A stretch of DNA of 6,406 nucleotides from Dehalococcoidia bacterium (GCA_028822675.1 JAPKDE010000150.1:1-6406); one strand, 5' to 3'; shown: positions 1 to 4,948, counted from the first letter of the stretch. The notes: generated from the sequence alone by a model not told the origin. Made by a program: numbers and translations.

Positions 1-340
1 CCACCGCGTTATGAGGGAAGAACTCTTTGAACTCGGAGGCCAACTGCGCGGCCAGAGTCTTGTTGTGGGCCATGACCAGGGTCGGGCGCTGCACTTGCTG
101 AACAATGTTCGCCATGCTGAAGGTCTTGCCGCTACCGGTGACGCCCAGCATGGTCTGGCGGGTGAGACCTTTCTCAACGCCCTCAGATAACCGTGCCACT
201 GCAGTAGGTTGATCACCGGTCATATTAAAATCCGAGACCAGTTCAAACTTGCGGCCCTCAGGCTGGATGTTCGCGTTCCAGGTCTTTTGGACGTTTTGGC
301 CGGCCTCGGTCCATTTTTCGGCGCGAGCGTAGGGTGCCAT
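1..340 (-). CDS. uvrB: UvrABC system protein B, N-terminal part (cut by the window edge)
   Basis: UvrB is the DNA-damage verification helicase of nucleotide excision repair. It is loaded by UvrA and then recruits UvrC. The 113 codons visible here contain the family's N-terminal block: [14 protein letters not shown] at residues 32-45, the Walker A motif GVTGSGKT at 66-73, and the helicase motif Ia region [10 protein letters not shown] at 91-100 followed by EFKEFFP. The ATG at 340 is preceded in frame by TAG two codons upstream, so it is the earliest possible start. A purine-rich AAGGGA lies about 11 nt before it. About 31 residues precede the conserved FELVSDF block, whereas many UvrB proteins have only about five, so this one carries a short N-terminal extension. 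The rest of the gene lies beyond position 1. The identification is near certain. Confidence 0.96.
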   Translation of the reverse strand, partial: MAPYARAEKWTEAGQNVQKTWNANIQPEGRKFELVSDFNMTGDQPTAVARLSEGVEKGLTRQTMLGVTGSGKTFSMANIVQQVQRPTLVMAHNKTLAAQLASEFKEFFPHNAV

Positions 341-391
341 CGTCTAACGAGTCCCTTTTATCACGATTTTTCCAGCACGAAGTGTCTGGCT

Positions 392-397
392 ATTATA
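392..397 (-). promoter_or_regulatory. Possible -10 element of a uvrB promoter
   Basis: The minus strand reads TATAAT here, a perfect sigma-70 -10 hexamer, about 52 nt before the uvrB ATG. Transcription would start near position 385. No good -35 hexamer sits 16-19 bp upstream (GTGCGG at 17 bp), so the site would need an activator, or it is chance. I see no LexA-type palindrome (GAAC-N4-GTTC or CTGT-N8-ACAG). Confidence 0.35.
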
Positions 398-448
398 TAA
401 GGGGATTGGCAGTACCGCACGTCCCTATTGTCCATGAATATAGGGGCA

Positions 449-921
449 TCAAGCTGACAGGAATTCAGCCTCTCCTTGCACTCATGACGTATAGAGCTGA
501 ACTCCGTTCCTGCGGCCAACATTGGTCACGGTATTGGGTTTAGACCACTTGCCAAACAGACTCATGAAGGCCTGGTAGTCTTTGAAACCAACGCGATCGC
601 CGCTGAAAGAATGTATCAACATGACCGCCGTGTTGGCGTTGAACCGCTCAGCTTCGATTAGGGCTGTCGCCGTGCGGTGGAGTAGTTGGTAGGAGATATG
701 GTCGACCCTGGCTGGAGCTCGCCTGAGACGCTTGCACAGCCTGGCCAGGCGCTCTCGTTTGCCAGGACTGGCATCCTCACGCCATTTGGCTGTGCTCCGT
801 CCGAAGCCCTCATCAACCTTGCCTTCCACGGTTATGGGGAAGCCAGGAAACCTCGCCAGTCGTCTGGGCCACTGGTTGGCATGAGATTTTTTAGCAGGAA
901 TCACTTTTTGGGAGGGGTCAT
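449..921 (-). pseudogene. Decayed gene for a DUF6946-like hypothetical protein
   Basis: Fragments on the minus strand resemble a hypothetical protein family that I recall as DUF6946 (number from memory). The N-terminal piece (ATG at 921) begins MTPPKK, meets TGA at 903-901, then continues as FLLKNLMPTSGPDDWRGFLASP to TAA at 834-832 and PWKA. The C-terminal piece is in another frame. It starts near 835 with ITVEGKVDEGFG and includes EDASPGKRERLARLC, YQLLHRTATALIEAERF and AVMLIHSFS, up to LYTS. A TGA at 484-482 then sits where the family usually has Trp, and the same frame continues VQGEAEFLSA to a second TGA at 451-449. The sequence therefore shows three in-frame stops plus a frameshift. Roughly 70 codons appear to be missing at the junction near 821-828, judging from the family's usual length of about 210-230 residues. 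The longest open frame (GTG at 904 to 482) is not a functional gene. It sits alone between ruvA and uvrB. The family function is unknown to me. Confidence 0.72.
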
Positions 922-957
922 CGGTAGCGCCAATTCGAGCCCAGACTATTTCAGGTC

Positions 958-1542
958 TTAGCCTCTAGTGGCGAATTGTTGCAAAGCGACGCGGATTCGG
1001 TCATCCACCTCGGTCTCAGCCATGACGGCCGGAGCGCCCGCAGCAGCTCTTGCCTCTGCAGGTGAGTATCCGAGGGCGGCAAGAGCGGCAATCACCTGGC
1101 CGTCGGTGCCTTCAGAGAAACCAACATCGGCAAATTCGGCGTCTTCTAGCTTGCCCTTGAGGTCCAGGATGATCCGGTTGGCCGTGCGGTTGCCGACGCC
1201 CTGTGCAGAGGACAATGCTGCTACATCTCCGGTCACAATGGCTGTCTGCAGCCGGGACGGATCGAGACTGGATAACAAGGCCAATGCCGTTCTTGGTCCC
1301 ACCCCTGAGACTGCTGTCAGCATGCCAAATAAGCCCAGTGACGCAGCGTCGGTGAAGCCGAATAGAACCGGTTCATCGTCGCGGATACGCAGGTGGGTGT
1401 GCAGTGTGACCTGGGAACCGATGGCCCCCAAGCCGGACACGGAGTTTGCCGGGATGGACACATTCAGAGTCACCCCGCCAACACGGACGTGAACCCAATC
1501 CGGGCCGGTGGTTTCCAGAGTCCCGTGCACACCTACTATCAT
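958..1542 (-). CDS. ruvA: Holliday junction branch migration complex subunit RuvA
   Basis: RuvA binds four-way DNA junctions as a tetramer and loads the RuvB motor for branch migration during recombinational repair. The 194-residue product is of normal family length. It has an N-terminal OB-fold domain (about 1-64, ending in EPVLFGFT) and two helix-hairpin-helix motifs (SGVGPRTA at 79-86 and QGVGNRTANRIILDLKGKL from 114). A C-terminal RuvB-binding three-helix domain covers about 147-194 (QVIAALAALGYSPAEA). The second hairpin has Asn where many homologues have Lys, which is a mild substitution. The ATG at 1542 gives the family start. The sequence AGGTG five nt upstream is a plausible ribosome-binding site, and it lies in a tandem copy of the first codons of the gene itself. 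ruvC lies 147 bp upstream. ruvB is not downstream, where a pseudogene and uvrB follow instead. Confidence 0.96.
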   Translation of the reverse strand: MIVGVHGTLETTGPDWVHVRVGGVTLNVSIPANSVSGLGAIGSQVTLHTHLRIRDDEPVLFGFTDAASLGLFGMLTAVSGVGPRTALALLSSLDPSRLQTAIVTGDVAALSSAQGVGNRTANRIILDLKGKLEDAEFADVGFSEGTDGQVIAALAALGYSPAEARAAAGAPAVMAETEVDDRIRVALQQFATRG

Positions 1543-1560
1543 CTACACACCTACTATTAT
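1525..1560 (-). repeat. 18-bp imperfect tandem duplication spanning the ruvA start codon
   Basis: On the minus strand the first six codons of ruvA (ATG ATA GTA GGT GTG CAC, 1542-1525) are preceded directly by a similar 18-bp unit, ATA ATA GTA GGT GTG TAG (1560-1543). The two units match at 15 of 18 positions and share a 12-bp identical core. The upstream copy has ATA in place of ATG and ends in TAG. It therefore does not extend RuvA but supplies the AGGTG that looks like the ribosome-binding site. Confidence 0.75.
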
Positions 1561-1590
1561 CCGGGCACCTATCTGGGCACCGAAGTCCAT
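1543..1590 (-). CDS. Possible 15-codon upstream ORF abutting ruvA
   Basis: An ATG at 1590 opens a 15-residue frame beginning MDFGAQIGAR and ending IIVGV. Its TAG stop is immediately followed by the ruvA ATG in the same frame. Such a stop-start junction would allow re-initiation or translational coupling. No clear Shine-Dalgarno sequence precedes the ATG (GGATTGAAC is weak), and the frame is built largely from two short tandem duplications. It may therefore be a fortuitous ORF, or the remnant of an older, longer ruvA 5' end. Confidence 0.25.
   Translation of the reverse strand: MDFGAQIGARIIVGV
1558..1581. repeat. 12-bp tandem duplication in the ruvC-ruvA gap
   Basis: TATCCGGGCACC (1558-1569) is followed directly by TATCTGGGCACC (1570-1581), with 11 of 12 positions identical. 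It is the middle of three small tandem duplications in this gap. Confidence 0.7.
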
Positions 1591-1597
1591 GTTCAAT

Positions 1598-1623
1598 CCG
1601 AGGCGGCAGGCCGAGGCGGCAGG
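1598..1623. repeat. Perfect 13-bp tandem duplication in the ruvC-ruvA gap
   Basis: CCGAGGCGGCAGG occurs twice without a spacer (1598-1610 and 1611-1623), with all positions identical. This implies a recent slippage or duplication event in non-coding DNA. The rest of the gap (1624-1689) shows no promoter, terminator or gene that I can support. Confidence 0.85.
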
Positions 1624-1689
1624 GCCGCGCCCAATTTTCCAGAGACTCAATACGAAACCAAGCTTGGGCTATGCCAGACCGTCAAAGAT

Positions 1690-2211
1690 TCAGCGCTCTT
1701 GCCCTGGGCTGATGATGCGGTCTAAAGCCACATTGGACTGGGTCTGAATCAGATGACAGAGGCCCACAGCCAAGGCATCCGCAGCATCGGTAGGGGGAAT
1801 TTCGTCCAGCCCCAGGGTGGCGGCGACTATTTGGCGCATCTGTTCTTTGGTTGCGTTTCCATAGTCGGCCACGGAGCTTTTCACCTGGGCAGGAGCGTAT
1901 TTGTAGATGGGGATTCCCTGGCTGGCAGCGCCAATGAACACTGCGGCTTGTGCCTGCCCAACAGCCATCGCCGAATTTGGGAAGGCACGTTCGCCTTTGC
2001 CCATGAAGGGTTGCTCCACAGCAACGGCAGTGGGGTTAAAGATAGCAATCAAGTTCAGGATGTGGGTGTGGAGTTGGTAGAGGCGCTGTTCCAGCGGCAT
2101 CTTACGGGGGAGCGCGATTACGCCATAGTCATCGGCATGGGGATTGAGGCCTTCGCCAATCACGGCGTAGCCCATCTTCAAGGTCCCGGGATCAATCCCC
2201 AATATTCCCAT
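1690..2211 (-). CDS. ruvC: Crossover junction endodeoxyribonuclease RuvC
   Basis: RuvC is the dimeric Mg2+-dependent resolvase that nicks Holliday junctions symmetrically. All four catalytic acidic residues are visible. Counted from the GTG at 2214 they are Asp8 in GILGIDPG, Glu67 in AVEQPF, and Asp143 and Asp146 in TDAADALA. The total of about 173-174 residues matches the family. The start could be the GTG at 2214 or the adjacent ATG at 2211. I chose ATG because MGILGIDPG is the usual beginning, with GGCGGTG four nt upstream as a modest ribosome-binding site. It lies 75 bp downstream of yebC and 147 bp upstream of ruvA on the same strand. The order yebC-ruvC-ruvA is a common bacterial arrangement, which supports co-transcription. 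Confidence 0.96.
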   Translation of the reverse strand: MGILGIDPGTLKMGYAVIGEGLNPHADDYGVIALPRKMPLEQRLYQLHTHILNLIAIFNPTAVAVEQPFMGKGERAFPNSAMAVGQAQAAVFIGAASQGIPIYKYAPAQVKSSVADYGNATKEQMRQIVAATLGLDEIPPTDAADALAVGLCHLIQTQSNVALDRIISPGQER

Positions 2212-2286
2212 CACACACCGCCCGCCTATTTCCCAACTGCCTCGGAGGCTAGAACACCGCCGACTAGGGCTGCACGAGTCAAATCC

Positions 2287-3048
2287 CTAGTCCGATCCGT
2301 AACGCTCCAGAACTTCACTGGTGAAGTCTGCGTTGGTGAAAGCTTTCTGTACGTCGTCCAGTTCTTCCAGAGTGTCCAGAAGTCGTAGGGTTTGTTCTTG
2401 TTGTTTGTCGCCCAGGGCAATGGTGGTCTTGGGAACCATTGAGAATTGGCCAGCTTCTGGTGGGACGCCTTCATCAGCCAGAATTTTCTGTACGTTCTGC
2501 AATTGGTCGATGGCTGTGTATATCTCCAGATATTCATCTTCCAATTTTACGTCATCGGCGCCGGCGTCGATGGCAATCATGCTGAGCTCTTCGCCGCGCT
2601 CGGTATCTTTCATCTCCAGGCCAATAACGCCCAGGTAATCAAAGTTCCAGGCAACACAACCGCTCTCTCCCAGGTTACCGCCACCCCGGCTGAAAGCTGA
2701 ACGTACATCGGATGCGGTTCGGTTACGGTTGGTGGTCAGCGCCTGTAACAGGATGGCTCCACCGCCCGGTCCGTAGCCTTCATAGGTGATCTCTTCAAGG
2801 GTTTCGCCTTCTGCACCCTCACCGGAGCCGCGTTTAACTGCTCTGGTGATACTGTCCTGGGGCATGTTGGCGGACTTGGCTTTATCCAAGACTAGTCTCA
2901 GATGGAAATTCATGTCTGGGTCGGAGCCGCCACCGTTCTTTACGGCGATTGCCAGTTCACGGCTTATCTTGGTAAATAGGACGCCGCGTTTGGCGTCAGT
3001 AGCGCCTTTTTGATGCTTGATCGTTGACCATTTAGAGTGACCGGACAT
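2287..3048 (-). CDS. yebC: YebC/PmpR-family (TACO1-like) translation or transcription regulator
   Basis: The 253-residue product is a full-length YebC-family protein. It starts MSGHSKWSTIKHQKGATDAK, the family's signature N-terminus. It then carries ITYEGYGPGGGAI (87-99), NRNRTASDVRSAFSRGGGN (107-125) and an acidic C-terminal domain ending EVLERYGSD. Members have been described as DNA-binding regulators (PmpR) and, more recently, as ribosome-associated factors that relieve stalling, for example at proline stretches; the mitochondrial counterpart is TACO1. Which role applies here cannot be read from the sequence. The frame is open upstream to a TTG at 3096, but the ATG at 3048 has AGGAGG eight nt before it and gives the conserved start. 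It is the first gene after the internal promoter and precedes ruvC. Confidence 0.95.
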   Translation of the reverse strand: MSGHSKWSTIKHQKGATDAKRGVLFTKISRELAIAVKNGGGSDPDMNFHLRLVLDKAKSANMPQDSITRAVKRGSGEGAEGETLEEITYEGYGPGGGAILLQALTTNRNRTASDVRSAFSRGGGNLGESGCVAWNFDYLGVIGLEMKDTERGEELSMIAIDAGADDVKLEDEYLEIYTAIDQLQNVQKILADEGVPPEAGQFSMVPKTTIALGDKQQEQTLRLLDTLEELDDVQKAFTNADFTSEVLERYGSD

Positions 3049-3056
3049 TGCACATT

Positions 3057-3062
3057 CCTCCT
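3057..3062 (-). promoter_or_regulatory. Ribosome-binding site that fixes the yebC start
   Basis: The minus strand reads AGGAGG, eight nt before the ATG at 3048. This site decides between that ATG and the in-frame TTG 48 nt further upstream. Confidence 0.85.
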
Positions 3063-3087
3063 GGGAAGCCGGGACAGCATCGACGAT

Positions 3088-3103
3088 TATCGCCAATGCG
3101 ATA
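3088..3103. repeat. Small perfect inverted repeat in the yebC leader
   Basis: TATCGC-CAAT-GCGATA forms a 6-bp stem with a 4-nt loop, about 40 nt before the yebC start and inside the predicted yebC leader. No U-tract follows on either strand, so it is not a terminator. It might be a weak mRNA hairpin or a short operator. Confidence 0.3.
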
Positions 3104-3158
3104 TTCCCACAAGTTTTGATTTACTTTCAGAAAATTTCCAAAAGCCCATTCAGCCTCG

Positions 3159-3188
3159 ATTTTAGCATTAGCGTAAAGCGAGGGTCAA
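3159..3188 (-). promoter_or_regulatory. Promoter for yebC-ruvC-ruvA
   Basis: On the minus strand TTGACC (3188-3183) and TAAAAT (3164-3159) are separated by 18 bp. TGC directly before the -10 gives an extended -10 motif (TGnTAAAAT). Transcription would begin near 3152, about 100 nt before yebC. The promoter lies just downstream of the rimM stop, so the repair genes need not depend on rpsP operon transcription. Confidence 0.7.
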
Positions 3189-3195
3189 AGTGGTT

Positions 3196-3777
3196 TCAGC
3201 GCAAACCTTCAGGTAAATCGACAACCATCAAACCGGCATCTATGTCTATCTCACGCACTACGTTACCCACTGCAGGCACCAATAGCTCTTTTTCGCCGCC
3301 GGTGACCACGTATACATCGTTGGCGCCGGTTTCTAGTATCTCGGCAAGGGTGCCCAATTCTTCGCCTTCGACCGTGAGTACTTTTAGGCCAAGTAGTTGG
3401 TAGTGGAAATATTCCCCTTCTTCTGCCGGGGGAACCGCAGACTGGGCCACACAAAGCCAATACCCGGCAAACCTTAATGCTATGTCTCGGTCATGGTAGC
3501 CCTGCAAAGCGAGTATCAGTCCAACGTTGCCTTTGATGACAGTGGTCCGACTTCTGGTGATACGGTAAGTCTCTTCTTCAGGGGTTATCCCGTCTTTGGA
3601 TAAGAGGAGGACTTGGCCTTCTTCAAAGCGGTCGGGGACATCACTGGTTGACCGCACTCGGATCTCACCGTCACGTCCGTGGGCGCCAAGAATACGCCCA
3701 ACGACAATCAGGGAATCAGATGGTGGTGTTGGTGTCCGTTCTGGTTCTGATGCTGATATCGAAAAAGAATCAGACAT
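3196..3777 (-). CDS. rimM: Ribosome maturation factor RimM
   Basis: RimM binds uS19 and helps assemble the head of the 30S subunit. The 193-residue product has the N-terminal RimM domain beginning VVGRILGAHGRDGEIRV (25-41) and the family segment LQGYHDRDIALRFAG (91-105). The junction EEGEYFHYQLLG (119-130) leads into the C-terminal PRC-barrel domain, with LETGANDVYVV (148-158), KELLVPAV (163-170) and DLPEGL at the end. Residues 1-22 form a Ser/Pro/Glu-rich, probably disordered lead-in that many RimM proteins lack. The start at 3777 is the first ATG in this frame; the upstream GGAAT is only a weak ribosome-binding site. It lies 48 bp downstream of khpA. The usual next genes, trmD and rplS, are absent. 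Confidence 0.95.
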   Translation of the reverse strand: MSDSFSISASEPERTPTPPSDSLIVVGRILGAHGRDGEIRVRSTSDVPDRFEEGQVLLLSKDGITPEEETYRITRSRTTVIKGNVGLILALQGYHDRDIALRFAGYWLCVAQSAVPPAEEGEYFHYQLLGLKVLTVEGEELGTLAEILETGANDVYVVTGGEKELLVPAVGNVVREIDIDAGLMVVDLPEGLR

Positions 3778-3825
3778 GATGGAATTCCGAAGTCGGTGAG
3801 GAGCCGGATGAGGAAAAGGAGGGAG

Positions 3826-4053
3826 TTATACGATTTCCAAGACGGCTTGTGTGCCATCTTTAACTGCGGCCACGCGCAATAGTACGCGCATGGCCTGGGC
3901 AACCCGACCTTGCCGACCAATCACTTTGCCTTTGTCTTCATCGGCAACTTGAAGGCGGAAGACTGTACGACCTTCCTCCATGGACTCTGTGACAACCACG
4001 GAATCAGGGTCGCTGGCCAAAGATCGGGCTATGTACTCAATCAGTTCTTTCAT
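3826..4053 (-). CDS. khpA: KH-domain RNA-binding protein KhpA
   Basis: This 75-residue protein is a single type-II KH domain of the KhpA (YlqC) family, which binds RNA and in several bacteria partners KhpB/Jag. It begins MKELIEYIARSLASDPDSV and carries the nucleic-acid-gripping GxxG loop as GRQG (46-49) in GKVIGRQGRVAQAMR. It ends AVLEIV, as is typical. The frame is open further upstream (TTG at 4080, GTG at 4068), but the ATG at 4053 matches the family start. No clear Shine-Dalgarno sequence precedes it, so it may be translated by coupling with rpsP, which ends 54 bp upstream. The rpsP-khpA-rimM order is a widely conserved ribosome-biogenesis cluster. Confidence 0.93.
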   Translation of the reverse strand: MKELIEYIARSLASDPDSVVVTESMEEGRTVFRLQVADEDKGKVIGRQGRVAQAMRVLLRVAAVKDGTQAVLEIV

Positions 4054-4107
4054 AGGGTATTTAGGCACTCTGGGAAACAATCAAAACGATGATTGCGGCG
4101 GAGGCTG

Positions 4108-4536
4108 TTATTCAACGGCCGCTTCATCGGTAGATTCTTCTTCTGCGGGAGTTTCTTCTGCGGGAGCCTCTTCAGCGGCGGGAGCAGGCGCTTCGGCAGC
4201 GGGAGCTGGAGCAGCGGCAGGCGCAGCAGCTGCGATCGGGGCTGCAGCAACAGGATCAGGGTTCTTCTTAGTCGCTGTCTTCTGGGTGGGGGTGCGTTCC
4301 ATCAGGCCGTTCGCGGACATTATCCGGGCGACAGCATCAGAAGGAATTGCTCCCATGCTCAGCCAGTGAGCTGCACGCTCGTTCTTCAGCGTGGTTACAG
4401 GCGGATCTTCCATGGGGTCGTAGTTCCCGATCCATTCCAAGTAGGAACCGTCACGGGGTGCAGTAACCTCTGCTACTACTATTCTGTAAGAGGGGTGGCC
4501 TTTTTTGCCAATCCTGGCGAGGCGAATCCGAATCAT
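4108..4536 (-). CDS. rpsP: Small ribosomal subunit protein bS16 with a long Ala/Pro/Glu tail
   Basis: bS16 is an early-binding 30S protein that stabilises the body of 16S rRNA. Residues 1-80 are the canonical domain: MIRIRLARIGKKGHPSYRIV, then DGSYLEWIGNYDP and ERAAHWLSMGAIPSDAV. The family is usually about 80-90 residues; this product has 142. After a Lys/Thr-rich linker (82-91), residues about 95-142 are almost entirely Ala, Pro and Glu and turn acidic at the end (AEEESTDEAAVE), so the tail is probably disordered and exposed. The ATG at 4536 is preceded by TAGGAAATAA, giving AGGA at 5-nt spacing. It is the first gene of the minus-strand cluster and has its own near-consensus promoter. Tailed bS16 proteins occur in some other phyla. 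Confidence 0.95.
   Translation of the reverse strand: MIRIRLARIGKKGHPSYRIVVAEVTAPRDGSYLEWIGNYDPMEDPPVTTLKNERAAHWLSMGAIPSDAVARIMSANGLMERTPTQKTATKKNPDPVAAAPIAAAAPAAAPAPAAEAPAPAAEEAPAEETPAEEESTDEAAVE
4138..4167 (-). repeat. 15-bp tandem repeat in the bS16 tail
   Basis: TTCTTCTGCGGGAG plus one base occurs twice back to back on the plus strand (4138-4152 and 4153-4167, 14 of 15 identical). It encodes the five-residue repeat Ala/Thr-Pro-Ala-Glu-Glu. A further degenerate copy follows near 4168-4182. This suggests the tail grew by in-frame slippage. Confidence 0.8.
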
Positions 4537-4585
4537 TTATTTCCTATTCTCCCGGGTACCGTCATTGCGGTTCCCATGCGTGGCG

Positions 4586-4614
4586 ATTTTACGGCGAGAG
4601 GCATCCATTGTCAA
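4586..4614 (-). promoter_or_regulatory. Promoter of the rpsP operon
   Basis: The minus strand has TTGACA (4614-4609), a 17-bp spacer and TAAAAT (4591-4586), which is near-perfect sigma-70 consensus. The start would be close to 4579, leaving a leader of about 43 nt before rpsP. The remaining 4615-4704 stretch up to the terminator contains no gene that I can support. Confidence 0.85.
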
Positions 4615-4704
4615 ACGACCTACGCCTAGATCTTTGGTGATATTTGACTTTTTAACGCCTAAACAAGTCTCAAGAAGCAGATTTTAAACCAATCCTTAGA
4701 AATG

Positions 4705-4726
4705 AAAAAACCGGCGAATTCGCCGG
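4705..4726 (-). terminator. Intrinsic terminator of the leader/small RNA
   Basis: The perfect palindrome CCGGCGAATTCGCCGG (4711-4726) gives a 6-bp all-GC stem with an AAUU loop. On the minus strand it is followed directly by six T residues (4710-4705). There is no T-tract on the plus-strand side, so it acts on minus-strand transcription only. It ends transcripts about 90 bp before the rpsP -35 element. Confidence 0.85.
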
Positions 4727-4745
4727 GCAAAAAGACGGGCCCGGC
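4722..4745 (-). promoter_or_regulatory. Candidate anti-terminator hairpin
   Basis: In the minus-strand RNA GCCGGGC (4745-4739) can pair with GCCCGGC (4728-4722) across a 10-nt loop, giving seven G-C pairs. The 3' arm uses the 5' arm of the terminator, and the 5' arm uses part of the B' strand. This hairpin therefore excludes both the terminator and the B:B' helix. Confidence 0.45.
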
Positions 4746-4821
4746 CAACTCTGGGTTTCTTTACTCGCCCTTAGGTACAAACCGGGGTCAAGGGGCGATG
4801 GTAGACATTGGCCTGGGCCCG
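4736..4821 (-). repeat. Helix B:B', long-range inverted repeat
   Basis: The minus-strand RNA segment CGGGCCC-A-GGCCAA (4821-4808) is complementary to UUGGCCGGGCCCG (4748-4736), giving 13 pairs with a single bulged A at 4814. The 5' strand lies between the two arms of helix A, so the two helices cross. Together they form a pseudoknot or alternate with each other. Confidence 0.65.
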
Positions 4822-4903
4822 ACGTACGGGATAATTTATTTCGAGCTAAACGCTACGAAACAATCACCTCGTCGTGTCCAGACTGATGCCTACCATCGCC
4901 CCT
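4791..4903 (-). repeat. Helix A:A', 18-bp long-range inverted repeat
   Basis: The plus-strand segments at 4791-4808 and 4886-4903 are reverse complements at 17 of 18 positions. The one difference (4805 A, 4889 C) becomes a U-G wobble in the minus-strand transcript, so all 18 positions can pair there. Arm A overlaps codons 8-13 of the small ORF, so a translating ribosome would disrupt this helix. Confidence 0.8.
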
Positions 4904-4924
4904 GCGCATTAAACTATCATCCAT
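4853..4924 (-). CDS. 23-codon leader ORF with a very strong ribosome-binding site
   Basis: The ATG at 4924 opens a 23-residue peptide that begins MDDSLMRRGDG, contains two His and four Asp, and ends HDEVIVS before TAG. AAGGAGGTGA (4939-4930) precedes the ATG with five to six nt spacing and matches the 16S 3' end over ten positions, which is far stronger than any other ribosome-binding site in the window. No signal peptide, membrane segment or repeated regulatory codon is evident, and I do not recognise the peptide. Its codons 8-13 form one arm of helix A, and its stop lies inside the loop. This suggests that translation of the ORF remodels the RNA. It could be a leader peptide, a small protein, or non-coding with a decoy ribosome-binding site. 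Confidence 0.5.
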   Translation of the reverse strand: MDDSLMRRGDGRHQSGHDEVIVS

Positions 4925-4948
4925 GTACTTCACCTCCTTCATTTATTC

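Noticed and set aside
482..904. 140-residue open frame (GTG start) as an intact gene
   Set aside because: It begins in the middle of a family-like domain, has no plausible ribosome-binding site, and family-like residues continue past its stop and in another frame upstream. It is better described as part of a pseudogene.
1753..2388. 211-residue plus-strand open frame opposite ruvC
   Set aside because: It is antisense to a clear RuvC with all catalytic residues, and it has no recognisable domain or ribosome-binding site.
3980..4369. Plus-strand Ala/Gly/Ser-rich open frame
   Set aside because: It is the antisense shadow of the Ala/Pro/Glu tail of bS16; low-complexity codons keep the opposite strand open.
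4760..4850. A third helix, UUUAGCUCG (4850-4842) with CGAGUAAA (4767-4760)
   Set aside because: It has only eight pairs with a bulge, and it would cross both long helices, so it is probably chance or at most a transient alternative.
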